Shown piece by piece: positions 24,313 to 32,847 of a DNA stretch of 53,194 nt (positions are counted from its first letter, which is position 1; each line of letters starts with the position of its first letter). The translations under genes were made by a program, and so were the position numbers. The notes under the pieces are model-generated. The model had not been told where the DNA came from. It did not search any database and worked only from the letters and a program-made list of their open reading frames with translations. The DNA is from an uncultured Lentisphaerota bacterium. Its GTDB lineage: Bacteria > Verrucomicrobiota > Kiritimatiellia > CAIQIC01. Location: contig CAITZM010000086.1 of NCBI GenBank assembly GCA_903896925.1, forward strand, positions 1 to 53,194, read 5' to 3'.

Positions 24313-25620
24313 ATGATGAATAAACTTTTCTCGACCTCTCTAGCCGTGCTCGCTTTGTCAGCACTCACCGCCAGCGCCGGCGACTGGACGCGCTTCCGCG
24401 GCCCCAACGGGAGCGGCATCGCTACGGAGGCGAACGTGCCCACCGTTTGGAGTGACTCGAAGAACCTGCAATGGAAAACCGCCCTCCCCGGCCGCGGCTC
24501 CTCCAGCCCGATCGTCTGCGGCGAGCGCGTGTTTGTGACGAGCTACAGCGGCTATGGCGACGGCCGCGCGGACGGCAGTCCGGACAAACTCCAGCGGCAC
24601 CTGCTCTGCCTGGAACGCCAGACCGGCAAAATCCTTTGGGACAAGGCCGTGGTGGCCGAGTTGCCGGAAGATCCCTACCAGGGCTTCATCACCGAGCACG
24701 GCTACGCCAGCAGCACTCCGGTCACGGACGGCGAACGCGTGTATGTCTTCTTCGGCAAGACCGGTGTGCTCGCCTTCGATGTTACGGGCAAGCTGCTGTG
24801 GCAGGTCAACGTCGGCAAGCAGTCGAGCAACCGGCGCTGGGGCTCGGGCGCGAGCCCGTTGCTCTACAAGAACATGGTCATCGTGAACGCCGCCGAGGAA
24901 AGCCGCTCCCTCCGCGCGCTCGACACATTGACGGGCAAGGAACTCTGGAAAGCCGGAGCGGAGAGCATGGAGCTCTGCTTCAGCACGCCGGCGCTGGTGG
25001 AGTGCGCGGGCCGGACCGACCTCGTCGTCGCGGTGCCGGGCGAACTGTGGGGCTTCAATCCTGACACGGGCAAGCTGCGCTGGTTTGCTCAGACGGGCAT
25101 CCGCGGCAACGTCTCGCCCAGCGTGGTGGCGGGCGACGGCGTGCTGTTCGTCACCGGCGGTTTCCCGCAATCCGGCACGGTCGCCGTGCGCGCCGGCGGT
25201 CAGGGCGACGTGACCAAAACCCACGTGCTATGGTCCATCGAGGCGGCCTCCTACGTCCCCTCGCCCATCGTCCAGGGCGACCATCTCTATTTCGTCAGCG
25301 ACAAGGGCGTGACCATGTGCCTGGAGGCCAAGACCGGCAAGCTCGTCAGCAAGGAGCCGCTGCCCGGCATCACCAGCACCGGCCGCGGCGGCAAACCGGT
25401 GTACGCCTCTCCCGTCCTCGCCGGGAAGCAGCTCTACGCCGTGACGCGGCGCAAAGGCGCATTCGTGCTCAACGCCGCCCCGCAGATGACCGTCGTGGCG
25501 CAAAACAGTTTCGCCGGCGACGACAGCGACTTCAACGCCACGCCCGCCGTCAGCGGCAACCAGCTGTTCCTGCGCTCGAACAAGTTCATCTACTGCCTCC
25601 GCGAAGGCGGCGGCCCATGA
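24313..25620 (+). CDS. Secreted PQQ-type beta-propeller protein
   Basis: 435 residues: signal peptide ('MMNKLFSTSLAVLALSALTASAG'), then repeated propeller blades with the tryptophan-docking pattern 'TGKILWDKAV', 'TGKLLWQVNV', 'TGKELWKAGA', 'TGKLRWFAQT'. The opening 'DWTRFRGPNGSG' is typical of the PQQ-like WD repeat proteins common in Planctomycetota and Verrucomicrobiota. No quinone-enzyme active-site Asp or disulfide ring is evident, so it may be a scaffold rather than a dehydrogenase. GGAAAGGA lies 6-7 bases before the tandem ATGs. It overlaps the next gene (ATGA), forming an operon with 25617 and 27386. Confidence 0.82.
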   Translation: MMNKLFSTSLAVLALSALTASAGDWTRFRGPNGSGIATEANVPTVWSDSKNLQWKTALPGRGSSSPIVCGERVFVTSYSGYGDGRADGSPDKLQRHLLCLERQTGKILWDKAVVAELPEDPYQGFITEHGYASSTPVTDGERVYVFFGKTGVLAFDVTGKLLWQVNVGKQSSNRRWGSGASPLLYKNMVIVNAAEESRSLRALDTLTGKELWKAGAESMELCFSTPALVECAGRTDLVVAVPGELWGFNPDTGKLRWFAQTGIRGNVSPSVVAGDGVLFVTGGFPQSGTVAVRAGGQGDVTKTHVLWSIEAASYVPSPIVQGDHLYFVSDKGVTMCLEAKTGKLVSKEPLPGITSTGRGGKPVYASPVLAGKQLYAVTRRKGAFVLNAAPQMTVVAQNSFAGDDSDFNATPAVSGNQLFLRSNKFIYCLREGGGP

Positions 25621-27389
25621 ACCGGCGCGGCTATCTCCGAGCGGCCCTGCTGCTGACGCTCGCCCTGGCCAGACCGGTGTGGGCCGACGGCCCGGCCCGC
25701 GACTACGTGATATTTTCCATCAATGTCCAGGACTTCGCCCACCCCGCACTCAGCGCGGCGACGCTCCGCAAACTTGTTTCCATCCACGAACGACACCGCG
25801 TGCCGGTGGATTTCTACCTGACCACGACGATGGCCGATGTATGCCCTCCGGACCTGATCGCGCAGATCAAAACATCCCGCTATGTGTCCGTCTCCTATCA
25901 CGTCCGCCCGCCGGCGCCGTATTATCTGAACTACGACTGGCTCGGGCTGCGGGACATGACCGCGGAACAACTGCGCGCCACCATCCTGCGCTACGAAACG
26001 CACGGCCTCGACCTGGCCACCGGACAGACCACGCCAACGCATGGCGGATACGGGAAGCTCAAGGAGTTGCTCGGCTACGCGCCCGTCGTCGTCGCTCCGC
26101 AGTCCGGAATGGAAGCAGGCCGGACGGTCGCGGCCGTGTTTCGCGAACTCGGCGCACGGATGTTCGCGCTGCACGGGCGCGCGATCAACCTCGGCGACCA
26201 GCAGGACGGTGTCTGGCTGCGGCCCGAGCACACCGACTTGAAACTCTTCGAGCATCCCGGCGGCGACGCCGGCCAGCTCATCGCCGCCGCGTTCGCAGCC
26301 GCGCATCGCAACCCGGCCGCGCGCGCCCCGTATTTCGTCGGCGTGAAGATGCACGACAACGATTTCTTCGCCACAGCCTCCGCGTGGGTGACCACCTATG
26401 TGCGCGGCCGTCGCAGTCCGCCGTGGACCCTGACCAACCCGGCGCCTTTGCTTTCCGAACCGAAAAGCGCCGCGCTGTGGTCCCTCTACGAAGCCGCCGT
26501 GGCCCACGCCGCACGGCAGCGTGACCAGCTCACGGCCCTCAACGCCCCCGGCGTCCTGGCGCTGCTCGGCGAAAAACCAGAGGCGGTACAGCTCGCGTCA
26601 GGGGCGGCGCCAGCGCAAACGACAGCCAAGGCGCCGTGGCTCTACGTCGCCGGCACCCTGCATATCGAGACGCGCCGCCAAAGCTGGCCCGATCCTGACG
26701 CGCTGCTCGCCTTCTGCCAACGCGCCACCAAGACCGGCATGCGCTGGTCCATCGGCGCCGACATCGGCTGGCTCGAGGGCGAGCCGCGCGCCGGCGAACT
26801 CATCCGCGCCACCGAGGCGCTCGGCGTGCAGTGGGACGTGCATGCCCACGCCCTGGCTGACCGCGCCAACTGCGCCGCCGCCATCCAACGCCTCGGCGGC
26901 CATCCGACCGCCGTCGCTTCCGGCCTGCTCGTGCGCGAGTTGGACAGTTTGCGTGCGCCCATCCGGGGCCGCAACGGCGCGACGTTTCAGGCGCAAGTGG
27001 TCTGGGGCTTCGCGTTCCAGCCGGGACACGGACAAGGCGCCGACGATCTCGCCGTCGGCCTCTGGCGGCCCAAGAGCGCCACCGAGCACGCCGTGCACGA
27101 CCCGCGCGGCTCGCTCATCGCCTTCGGCAGCGCTTACAACACCTTGGCCTGGCTGGAGCAATTTGCCCGGGAAAAACCGGCGAGCGTGCGCGACGCGAAG
27201 GTGGTGGGTGCGTCGGTAATGCTCGTGCCGCGCACCCTGCGCATCGTCAACACCGATGACGGCATCGAGGCCATCGAAACCTGGGCCGCCCGGTTCGGCG
27301 CGCGGCCGCAAGTGCGGTGGGCGACCATCGCCGAGACCGCCCAAGCCTGGCTCGCTCAGGGAGGCCTGCCCTCACGGATAAAATTGTGA
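25617..27389 (+). CDS. Secreted protein with possible NodB/polysaccharide-deacetylase-like fold
   Basis: 590 residues with a signal peptide (cleavage near 'ARPVWAD'). Residues 27-110 ('YVIFSINVQDF', 'IHERHRVPVDFYLTTTM', 'YVSVSYHVRPP') follow the strand-helix pattern of the glycoside hydrolase/deacetylase barrel. The second half (from about 340, 'WLYVAGTLHIET', 'WDVHAHALADRANCAA') looks like a further barrel segment with an H-x-H. I cannot find the full D-D-H-H deacetylase metal set, so enzymatic identity is open. The start overlaps the 24313 stop (ATGA) and the end overlaps the 27386 start (GTGA), so all three are translationally coupled. Confidence 0.62.
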   Translation: MNRRGYLRAALLLTLALARPVWADGPARDYVIFSINVQDFAHPALSAATLRKLVSIHERHRVPVDFYLTTTMADVCPPDLIAQIKTSRYVSVSYHVRPPAPYYLNYDWLGLRDMTAEQLRATILRYETHGLDLATGQTTPTHGGYGKLKELLGYAPVVVAPQSGMEAGRTVAAVFRELGARMFALHGRAINLGDQQDGVWLRPEHTDLKLFEHPGGDAGQLIAAAFAAAHRNPAARAPYFVGVKMHDNDFFATASAWVTTYVRGRRSPPWTLTNPAPLLSEPKSAALWSLYEAAVAHAARQRDQLTALNAPGVLALLGEKPEAVQLASGAAPAQTTAKAPWLYVAGTLHIETRRQSWPDPDALLAFCQRATKTGMRWSIGADIGWLEGEPRAGELIRATEALGVQWDVHAHALADRANCAAAIQRLGGHPTAVASGLLVRELDSLRAPIRGRNGATFQAQVVWGFAFQPGHGQGADDLAVGLWRPKSATEHAVHDPRGSLIAFGSAYNTLAWLEQFAREKPASVRDAKVVGASVMLVPRTLRIVNTDDGIEAIETWAARFGARPQVRWATIAETAQAWLAQGGLPSRIKL

Positions 27390-28765
27390 ACTTCAACATA
27401 CGCACCTTCGCCATGATGCTGGCCGCTGCGACCGTCAACGCCGCGCCGACCTACACCATTGTCGGCACCGGCCAGACGAAATGCTACGACAACCGCAGCG
27501 CGATTGCGCCGCCGAAACCGGGCCAGCCCTTCCATGGACAGGACGCGCAGTGCCGGAGTGTGCCGCCTTCCTACAAGCTCGCAACGGATGGCCTGACCGT
27601 GCTCGACAACAACACCGGGCTGTTCTGGCAGCGCAGCCCGGACCTCAACGGCGACGGCGCGCTCGACCGCAGCGACAAGCTGTCGTTGAAGCAGGCCGAG
27701 GCCTTACCCGCCAAGTTGAACGCCGGCAGGTTCGGCGGGTTCAACGACTGGCGGCTGCCCTCGATCAAGGAACTGTATTCGCTGATCGTGTTCAGCGGTG
27801 TCGATTCCGGACCCGGCGCGGACCTCTCCCGCATGACGCCGTTCATCGACAGGAAATATTTCAAGTTCGCCTACGGCGACACCAGCCAAGGCGAGCGCGT
27901 CATTGACTCGCAGTACGCATCGGGCACCAGGTTTGTCGGCCAATCGTTTCAAGGGTTCGGCAAGCTGTTCGGCGTCAACTTCGCCGACGGCCGGATCAAG
28001 GGCTACGATTTGCTGATGCCCGGCGGCGGCATGGAGAAAACCTTTTTCGTGCAATGTGTCCGCGGGAACCTGCACTACGGCAAAAACGCCTTCCGTGACA
28101 ACAGCGACGGCACCATCACCGACCGCGCGACCGGCCTGATGTGGACACAGGCCGACAGCGGCAAAGGCATGCACTGGGAAGCCGCGCTCGCCTGGGTGCA
28201 GGCCAAAAATGTTGAAAGATACCTGGGCCACAACGATTGGCGCCTGCCGCATGCCAAGGAACTGCATAGCATCGTGGACTACACCCGCTCCCCCGACACC
28301 ACCGGCTCACCCGCCATCGATCCGCTGTTCCGCTGCACCACGATCACCAATGAAAACAACCAGACCGACTTACCCTACTACTGGACCGGTACGACACACG
28401 CCTCGCTGATGGGCGGGGGCAATGCGGTGTATCTCGCGTTCGGTCGCGCCGCCGGCTGGCCGACCGGGATGCCGGGCGGCCGCGGCGGCCCCGGACGCAA
28501 TGGGCCCGGGCGCGGCGGCCCGCCACCGGGCGGGCCGGGCTTCAACGGTCCCCCGGGCGGACCTGGTTTTGCAGGGCCATCGGGCATGGGCCAGCAAAAT
28601 TCCGGCAACGTCACCTACCACTACTGCGATGTGCACGGCGCGGGCGCGCAGCGCAGCGACCCGAAGATGGGCGATCCCGCCCAATTTCCGCACGGCCACG
28701 GCCCGCAGGGCGATGTCATCCGTATCTTCAACTTCGTCCGTTGCGTCCGCACCGTTTCGCCCTAA
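27386..28765 (+). CDS. Secreted DUF1566 (Lcl C-terminal-like) protein
   Basis: 459 residues, GTG start overlapping the previous stop, signal peptide ending 'VNAAPTY'. Two DUF1566 units are visible: 'TGLFWQRSPDLNGDG' to 'NDWRLPSIKELYSLI' and 'TGLMWTQADSGKG' to 'NDWRLPHAKELHSIV'. Each has the family pattern of 'TGLxW', a helix, then 'DWRLPxxKEL', a C-type-lectin-like fold found in surface proteins. The first unit contains an inserted 'DLNGDGALDRSD' loop, probably calcium-binding. A Gly/Pro-rich insert ('GGPGRNGPGRGG', about residues 358-400) interrupts the second unit and resembles the low-complexity tails elsewhere in this window. Likely a ligand-binding surface protein. Confidence 0.8.
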   Translation: MNFNIRTFAMMLAAATVNAAPTYTIVGTGQTKCYDNRSAIAPPKPGQPFHGQDAQCRSVPPSYKLATDGLTVLDNNTGLFWQRSPDLNGDGALDRSDKLSLKQAEALPAKLNAGRFGGFNDWRLPSIKELYSLIVFSGVDSGPGADLSRMTPFIDRKYFKFAYGDTSQGERVIDSQYASGTRFVGQSFQGFGKLFGVNFADGRIKGYDLLMPGGGMEKTFFVQCVRGNLHYGKNAFRDNSDGTITDRATGLMWTQADSGKGMHWEAALAWVQAKNVERYLGHNDWRLPHAKELHSIVDYTRSPDTTGSPAIDPLFRCTTITNENNQTDLPYYWTGTTHASLMGGGNAVYLAFGRAAGWPTGMPGGRGGPGRNGPGRGGPPPGGPGFNGPPGGPGFAGPSGMGQQNSGNVTYHYCDVHGAGAQRSDPKMGDPAQFPHGHGPQGDVIRIFNFVRCVRTVSP

Positions 28766-29066
28766 AACCAAGACTCCATCAACACGTAGTGCCAGGCAGA
28801 CTCACGACTCCTCTGCTGCAGCGGCGGCCTGTGGCCGCCGAGGTCAGCTTGGCTTGCTGTAGCCGCGTTTGCCAAAGCGCGGCCCGCACGCAAGAGCACA
28901 GCGTGTGCGCGTGACATCGACGCATGGTGACGAATGCGGCTGCCGACGGGCGCCTGCTCTGCGTAGCCGCGTTCGTGAGAACGCGGTCTCCGTAACCCTG
29001 CGGAGCAATGCCTGCTCTTCACGCCTCCCTGCTGGTCTCGTCCCTTTCCCTAAGCCTTGGAAGCTT
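28766..29066. other. 301-base convergent intergenic region with REP-like hairpins
   Basis: Lies between the ends of the DUF1566 gene and the 29067 kinase gene. It contains three GTAG-type hairpins (28818-28986) and one CCTTGGAA copy in 'TTTCCCTAAGCCTTGGAAG' (about 29046-29064). No gene supported. Confidence 0.55.
28818..28986 (+). repeat. Three GTAG-type hairpins in one orientation
   Basis: 28818-28840: GCAG variant with stem CGGCGGCC / GGCCGCCG. 28859-28882: GTAG with stem CCGCG / CGCGG. 28963-28986: GTAG with stem CCGCGTT / AACGCGG and loop CGTGAG, identical in stem and loop to 15014-15037. All are direct copies at spacings of 41 and 104 bases. Confidence 0.65.
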
Positions 29067-30530
29067 TCAGGCGGCGGCGGAGGGCAAGGTTACACAGAAG
29101 GTGGTGAGATCGGCGGTACTGCTTTCGAGCGTGAGTTCGCCGTGGTGGGCGCGGATGATCTCGCGGGCTAGGCTCAAGCCCAAGCCGACGCCTTCCACAT
29201 TGCCGCTGCGTGCGGGATCGGTGCGATGGAAGCGCTCGAAGATCCGTTCGCGGTCGGTATCCGGAATCTGCGGACCTGTGTTAGCAACGCGGATGCAAAC
29301 GTTGTCACCGTTACGGGTGAGCGAGAAATGGACCGCCCCACCCTCACGGTTATATTTGATCGCGTTGCTGGCCAGATTTTGCAGGGCCTGCTCCAGCAAT
29401 TCGGCATCGGCGTTTACCTTGATGTTCGCTGCAATCTCCTGCTCGATGGTCAGCGAACTGGCCAGCGCCTGGCTGTCCTCCACCACATTGGCGAGCATGG
29501 CGCTCAGGTCGGCCGGTTCCAGTTTGAGATGCAGCCGCCCGGCATCGGCCAACGAGAGCAGCAGCAGCTTTTGCACGATCGATTTCAGCCGGTGGATTTC
29601 CTCCAGCAGGCTGCCATAGACCTGCTGCGGAGGCAGCTCGGCGATGGGCGTTTGCAGTGCCTGTTCCAATTCGGCTTGCAAGCGTGCCAGCGGCGTCTTG
29701 AGTTCGTGAGAGGCGTCGGCGCTAAACCGCGTCGCCTGCTGGAAACTGGTCTCCAGCCGGTTTAGCATCGCATTAAATACGGTGATAAGCCGGTTGAACT
29801 CCTGGTCGCGCGCCATCGCCGGGATGCGTTGATCGAGTCCCTGTGCGGTGACGCGTTCCGCCATCTGCGTCAGCGCGGTGACGGGCCGCAGTGCGCGCGC
29901 TGCGAGAAACCACGCACCGAGTCCCACCAGCAGCAGCGCGAACGGCAGGGCGAGCAGATAGGTCCGCCGTAACTGCGCCATACCGGCGTTGAATTCATTG
30001 ATGTCCGCCCCGAGAATGATCGTCATGTAGGGATTGCCCATCACCCCGATCCGCCAGGTCTTCGCGCCCTCCTGCTGGGTATAAAACTGCGGCGTCTTTC
30101 GAGGCAACGCGGGATTGCGCGGAGAGATTTCCTCGCCGCGGCGCGGCGGTGTCGGCAACGGCTCACCGGCCTTGGGGCCGTTCGACGTCTCGTAGGCGGT
30201 GAGCGGTGGAAATTCCTCCGCCTTGATCCCGGCCGGCCAGTTGGGCGACTGGTGGATCACCCGGTCCCCATCCTTCACCCACAGGATAAACGCAGACGCG
30301 GTGTTGGTGCTGGCGACCAGCTTCAACGCATTTTCGAAGCGAACCCAGTGATCACCGCCTTGCACCCGTTCGAGATGTGGTGCGACCAGCGTGTGGATTT
30401 CGCGGTCAAAGCGCGCGAGTTCCATCCGGTAGGTGAGCTGCCACAGCAGCACGCCCGAGCCCACCAGCAACAGACCCGTGAGCAAACCCGCCAACAAGGC
30501 AATTTTCAGCCGGAAGGAGTTCGGGCTCAC
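29067..30530 (-). CDS. Sensor histidine kinase (CusS-like)
   Basis: 487 residues. TM1 about 8-30, a periplasmic sensor domain of about 160 residues, TM2 about 190-212, HAMP, then 'ADASHELKTPLARLQ' with phospho-acceptor His275, N box 'NLASNAIKYN' and G boxes 'VANTGPQIP' and 'GVGLGLSLAREI'. The layout is that of the heavy-metal sensor kinase family, but the sensor domain has no obvious metal-ligand cluster. The GTG start overlaps the regulator stop by GTGA. The pair diverges from the ASST gene at 31336, so the ASST/SUMF cluster is a reasonable target. Confidence 0.9.
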   Translation of the reverse strand: MSPNSFRLKIALLAGLLTGLLLVGSGVLLWQLTYRMELARFDREIHTLVAPHLERVQGGDHWVRFENALKLVASTNTASAFILWVKDGDRVIHQSPNWPAGIKAEEFPPLTAYETSNGPKAGEPLPTPPRRGEEISPRNPALPRKTPQFYTQQEGAKTWRIGVMGNPYMTIILGADINEFNAGMAQLRRTYLLALPFALLLVGLGAWFLAARALRPVTALTQMAERVTAQGLDQRIPAMARDQEFNRLITVFNAMLNRLETSFQQATRFSADASHELKTPLARLQAELEQALQTPIAELPPQQVYGSLLEEIHRLKSIVQKLLLLSLADAGRLHLKLEPADLSAMLANVVEDSQALASSLTIEQEIAANIKVNADAELLEQALQNLASNAIKYNREGGAVHFSLTRNGDNVCIRVANTGPQIPDTDRERIFERFHRTDPARSGNVEGVGLGLSLAREIIRAHHGELTLESSTADLTTFCVTLPSAAA

Positions 30531-31210
30531 GGTTGCTCCTCCACCTCGGAAATCCGGTAGCCCACCCCGCGGACGGTTTCAATGATGGGCTTCTCTGGGT
30601 CGCTGCTCAACTTCTTGCGCAGGCGCTGCACATAGACATCCACGAGGTTCGTCCCGGGATCAAAGTGATAGTTCCACACATGCTCGCAAATCTGGGTGCG
30701 ACTGAACGTCCGGCCCGGTGCGCGCAGCAGATAGGTCAGCAACGCGAACTCCCGCGCCGTCAGTTCCACCGCTTCGCTGCCGCGTTTGACCGCGCGCGTC
30801 ATCAGATCCACCGTTACATCCCCGTGCTGGATCACGGTGAGCTGCTGCCCCGAGGAGCGGCGCATGAGCGCATGCAGCCGCGCCACGAGTTCCTCGATAT
30901 AGAACGGCTTGGTGAGGTAGTCGTCCGCGCCCAGGTTAAGCCCGTCGAGGCGCTCGTTGAGCGAGCTGCGGGCGGTCAGCAGGATCACCGGCACCGTCGC
31001 GTGCTTCTCCCTCAGGTTGCGCAGGATGCTCAGGCCATCGCGGCCCGGCAGCATGATGTCGAGGACGATCGCATCGTAGGTGCGCGTCGTGGCGAGCGTA
31101 TAGCCCTTGTCGCCATGGTCGCAGAAATCCACGACGAAGCCCTGCGCCTCCAGCCCCTTGCGCAGGAATCCGCCGAGTTTCTTGTCGTCTTCCACGACGA
31201 GGATTTTCAT
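30527..31210 (-). CDS. OmpR-family response regulator
   Basis: 227 residues: receiver (acidic pair in 'VVEDDKK', phospho-acceptor Asp51 in 'VLDIMLPGRDG', 'ADDYLTKPF') and winged helix ('LTAREFALLTYLLRAPG', 'DVYVQRLRKKLSSDP', 'VRGVGYRI'). Close in pattern to CusR/CopR-type regulators. Together with the kinase it forms an overlapping operon. 125 bases separate it from the divergent 31336 gene, and that gap contains the leader motif shared with 45338. Confidence 0.92.
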   Translation of the reverse strand: MKILVVEDDKKLGGFLRKGLEAQGFVVDFCDHGDKGYTLATTRTYDAIVLDIMLPGRDGLSILRNLREKHATVPVILLTARSSLNERLDGLNLGADDYLTKPFYIEELVARLHALMRRSSGQQLTVIQHGDVTVDLMTRAVKRGSEAVELTAREFALLTYLLRAPGRTFSRTQICEHVWNYHFDPGTNLVDVYVQRLRKKLSSDPEKPIIETVRGVGYRISEVEEQP

Positions 31211-31265
31211 GGCACGAAGCTACCGCCGCCCGCCGCCCCAAGTCGAAACAAATATGATGAATATT

Positions 31266-31327
31266 TTGTAATGAAAGCCGCCCTTTTCCTTTAACCCAGC
31301 GGGTGTTTACTGGGCCCCGACGAAAGG
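31266..31327 (+). promoter_or_regulatory. Shared promoter/leader, copy A
   Basis: TTGTAATGAAAGC, ten variable bases, CTTTAA, eight variable bases, GTGTTTACT, eight bases, then CGAAAGG. The same blocks at the same spacing (one base shorter near the end) occur at 45338-45398. TTGTAA and CTTTAA are 17 bases apart, so they could be -35 and -10 boxes; CGAAAGG is the ribosome binding site. Conservation of blocks with divergence between them argues for function. Confidence 0.65.
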
Positions 31328-31335
31328 GACACATC

Positions 31336-32832
31336 ATGAAACTTAAACGGACGCTGTTGCTGGGCGCGCTGCTTGCCACGACGGCTTGCGCCTACGAGTC
31401 GTTCCAAGGCCCGACGGAAGTGCTGTATTGGGACAACACGAAGGCCGCCGACGGCTACACGTTCTTCGGCGTCGGCGGGCACTCCTACCTGGTGGATATG
31501 CAGGGGCGCGTGGTGCACACGTGGAACGTGGGCAACAATCCGCACCTGCTCGACGATGGCAGCGTGCTCGATGCGACCCAGAGCCCGGGCAACAGCGATT
31601 TCACCGGCTTCGTGAAACAGAATTGGGCCGGCAGCAACGTTTGGTCCTATCTGGAAACGCGGCCGAATTACATCGCCCACCACGATTTCGTGCAAATCTT
31701 CAACCCCAAGCTCAACACGAACACGATCCTGTATATCGCCCGGAAGGCGACGACCTACGATCAGTGCATCGCCGCCGGCTGCAGCACGAACGCGGCCTAC
31801 ACCAACAACTACAACCGCGCCGAGATCGACGCGCTCGTCGAGGTGAACCTGTCCGGCACCATCGTCTGGGAGTGGAGCTTCTACGATCACCTGATCCAGG
31901 ACTTCGACGCGAGCAAGTCCAACTATGTGGGAGCGGGCCTGACCATCTCGAATTATCCGGGCCGGCTGAATGCGAACATCCCCGGCCTGCCGATACAGAG
32001 CGACTGGCTGCACTGCAACGGGATTGATTACAACCAGGCCCTGGACCAGATCGCCATCAGCTCGGTCCGGGGCGAGTTCTACGTCATCGACCACGGCGGC
32101 ACGTTTGTCAGCAACAATCCGTCGGCGAGCATCGCGCTGGCCGCGGGTTCTGCGGGGAATTTTCTCTACCGCTTCGGCGATCCCGGCCGCTACAACCAAG
32201 GCGCCATTCCCGCCATCCTGACCAACTGGACCGAGTCCACCACCGGCCACAAACAAATCGGCGGCAACCACCATGTGAGCTGGATTCCGGCGGGGTTTCC
32301 GCGCGCGGGGAACCTGCTGATCTTCAACAACGCGCAGAACCTGTTCGAGCACACCCAGCAGTCCTACGCGATGGAGATCAATCCCTATCTCAATGCCAGC
32401 AGCAACAGTGTTGGCAACTACGTGAATCCGCCGGATGCCGGCTACTACACCTGGTCACCCGGCAACAACACCGACAAAGCGCCGCGGCTGCTGTCCAATC
32501 AGTTCGTCTGGTTTTGGCATTCGAAGGCGAGCCACGGGATGTTCAACCACATCGGCGGCGGCGTTCAACGACTCGTCAATGGCAACACGCTGATCTGCTC
32601 CGACCAGGAGGGGCACCTCATCGAGGTCACGAACGCGGGCGAGGCGGTGTGGGAATACATCAACCCGGTGTCCATCGACGGCATCCAAAAATTCAAGCGC
32701 GACAACTGGCCGATGCAAAACGGCCTGTTCCGCGCTTACCGCTACACCGCCAGCGACCCGGCGTTAGCAGGACGCACGCTCACGCCGGGCGCCACCATCA
32801 CCGGGCGAACCCCGAACTATGCCACCCCGTAA
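31336..32832 (+). CDS. Secreted arylsulfotransferase-like beta-propeller (type A)
   Basis: 498 residues: signal peptide ('MKLKRTLLLGALLATTACA'), then one Arylsulfotran_2/ASST-like propeller. ASST enzymes move sulfate between phenolic esters through a catalytic His in the periplasm. Conserved boxes here: 'ESFQGPTEVLYWD', 'YIAHHDFVQIFNPKL', 'IVWEWSFYDHLIQDFD', 'WLHCNGIDYN', 'HHVSWIPAG' and 'NGNTLICSDQEGHLIEVT'. All three candidate His positions (HHD, WLH, HVSW) are kept, so activity is plausible; the substrate is unknown. GAAAGGG ribosome binding site. First gene of the unit that continues into the giant gene 15 bases later. Confidence 0.82.
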   Translation: MKLKRTLLLGALLATTACAYESFQGPTEVLYWDNTKAADGYTFFGVGGHSYLVDMQGRVVHTWNVGNNPHLLDDGSVLDATQSPGNSDFTGFVKQNWAGSNVWSYLETRPNYIAHHDFVQIFNPKLNTNTILYIARKATTYDQCIAAGCSTNAAYTNNYNRAEIDALVEVNLSGTIVWEWSFYDHLIQDFDASKSNYVGAGLTISNYPGRLNANIPGLPIQSDWLHCNGIDYNQALDQIAISSVRGEFYVIDHGGTFVSNNPSASIALAAGSAGNFLYRFGDPGRYNQGAIPAILTNWTESTTGHKQIGGNHHVSWIPAGFPRAGNLLIFNNAQNLFEHTQQSYAMEINPYLNASSNSVGNYVNPPDAGYYTWSPGNNTDKAPRLLSNQFVWFWHSKASHGMFNHIGGGVQRLVNGNTLICSDQEGHLIEVTNAGEAVWEYINPVSIDGIQKFKRDNWPMQNGLFRAYRYTASDPALAGRTLTPGATITGRTPNYATP

Positions 32833-32847
32833 CCAGCGAGAATTTCC

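Noticed and set aside
23163..24443. 426-codon minus-strand frame opposite the Spy-like gene
   Set aside because: Runs through a terminator, repeats and the start of the propeller gene; low-complexity shadow.
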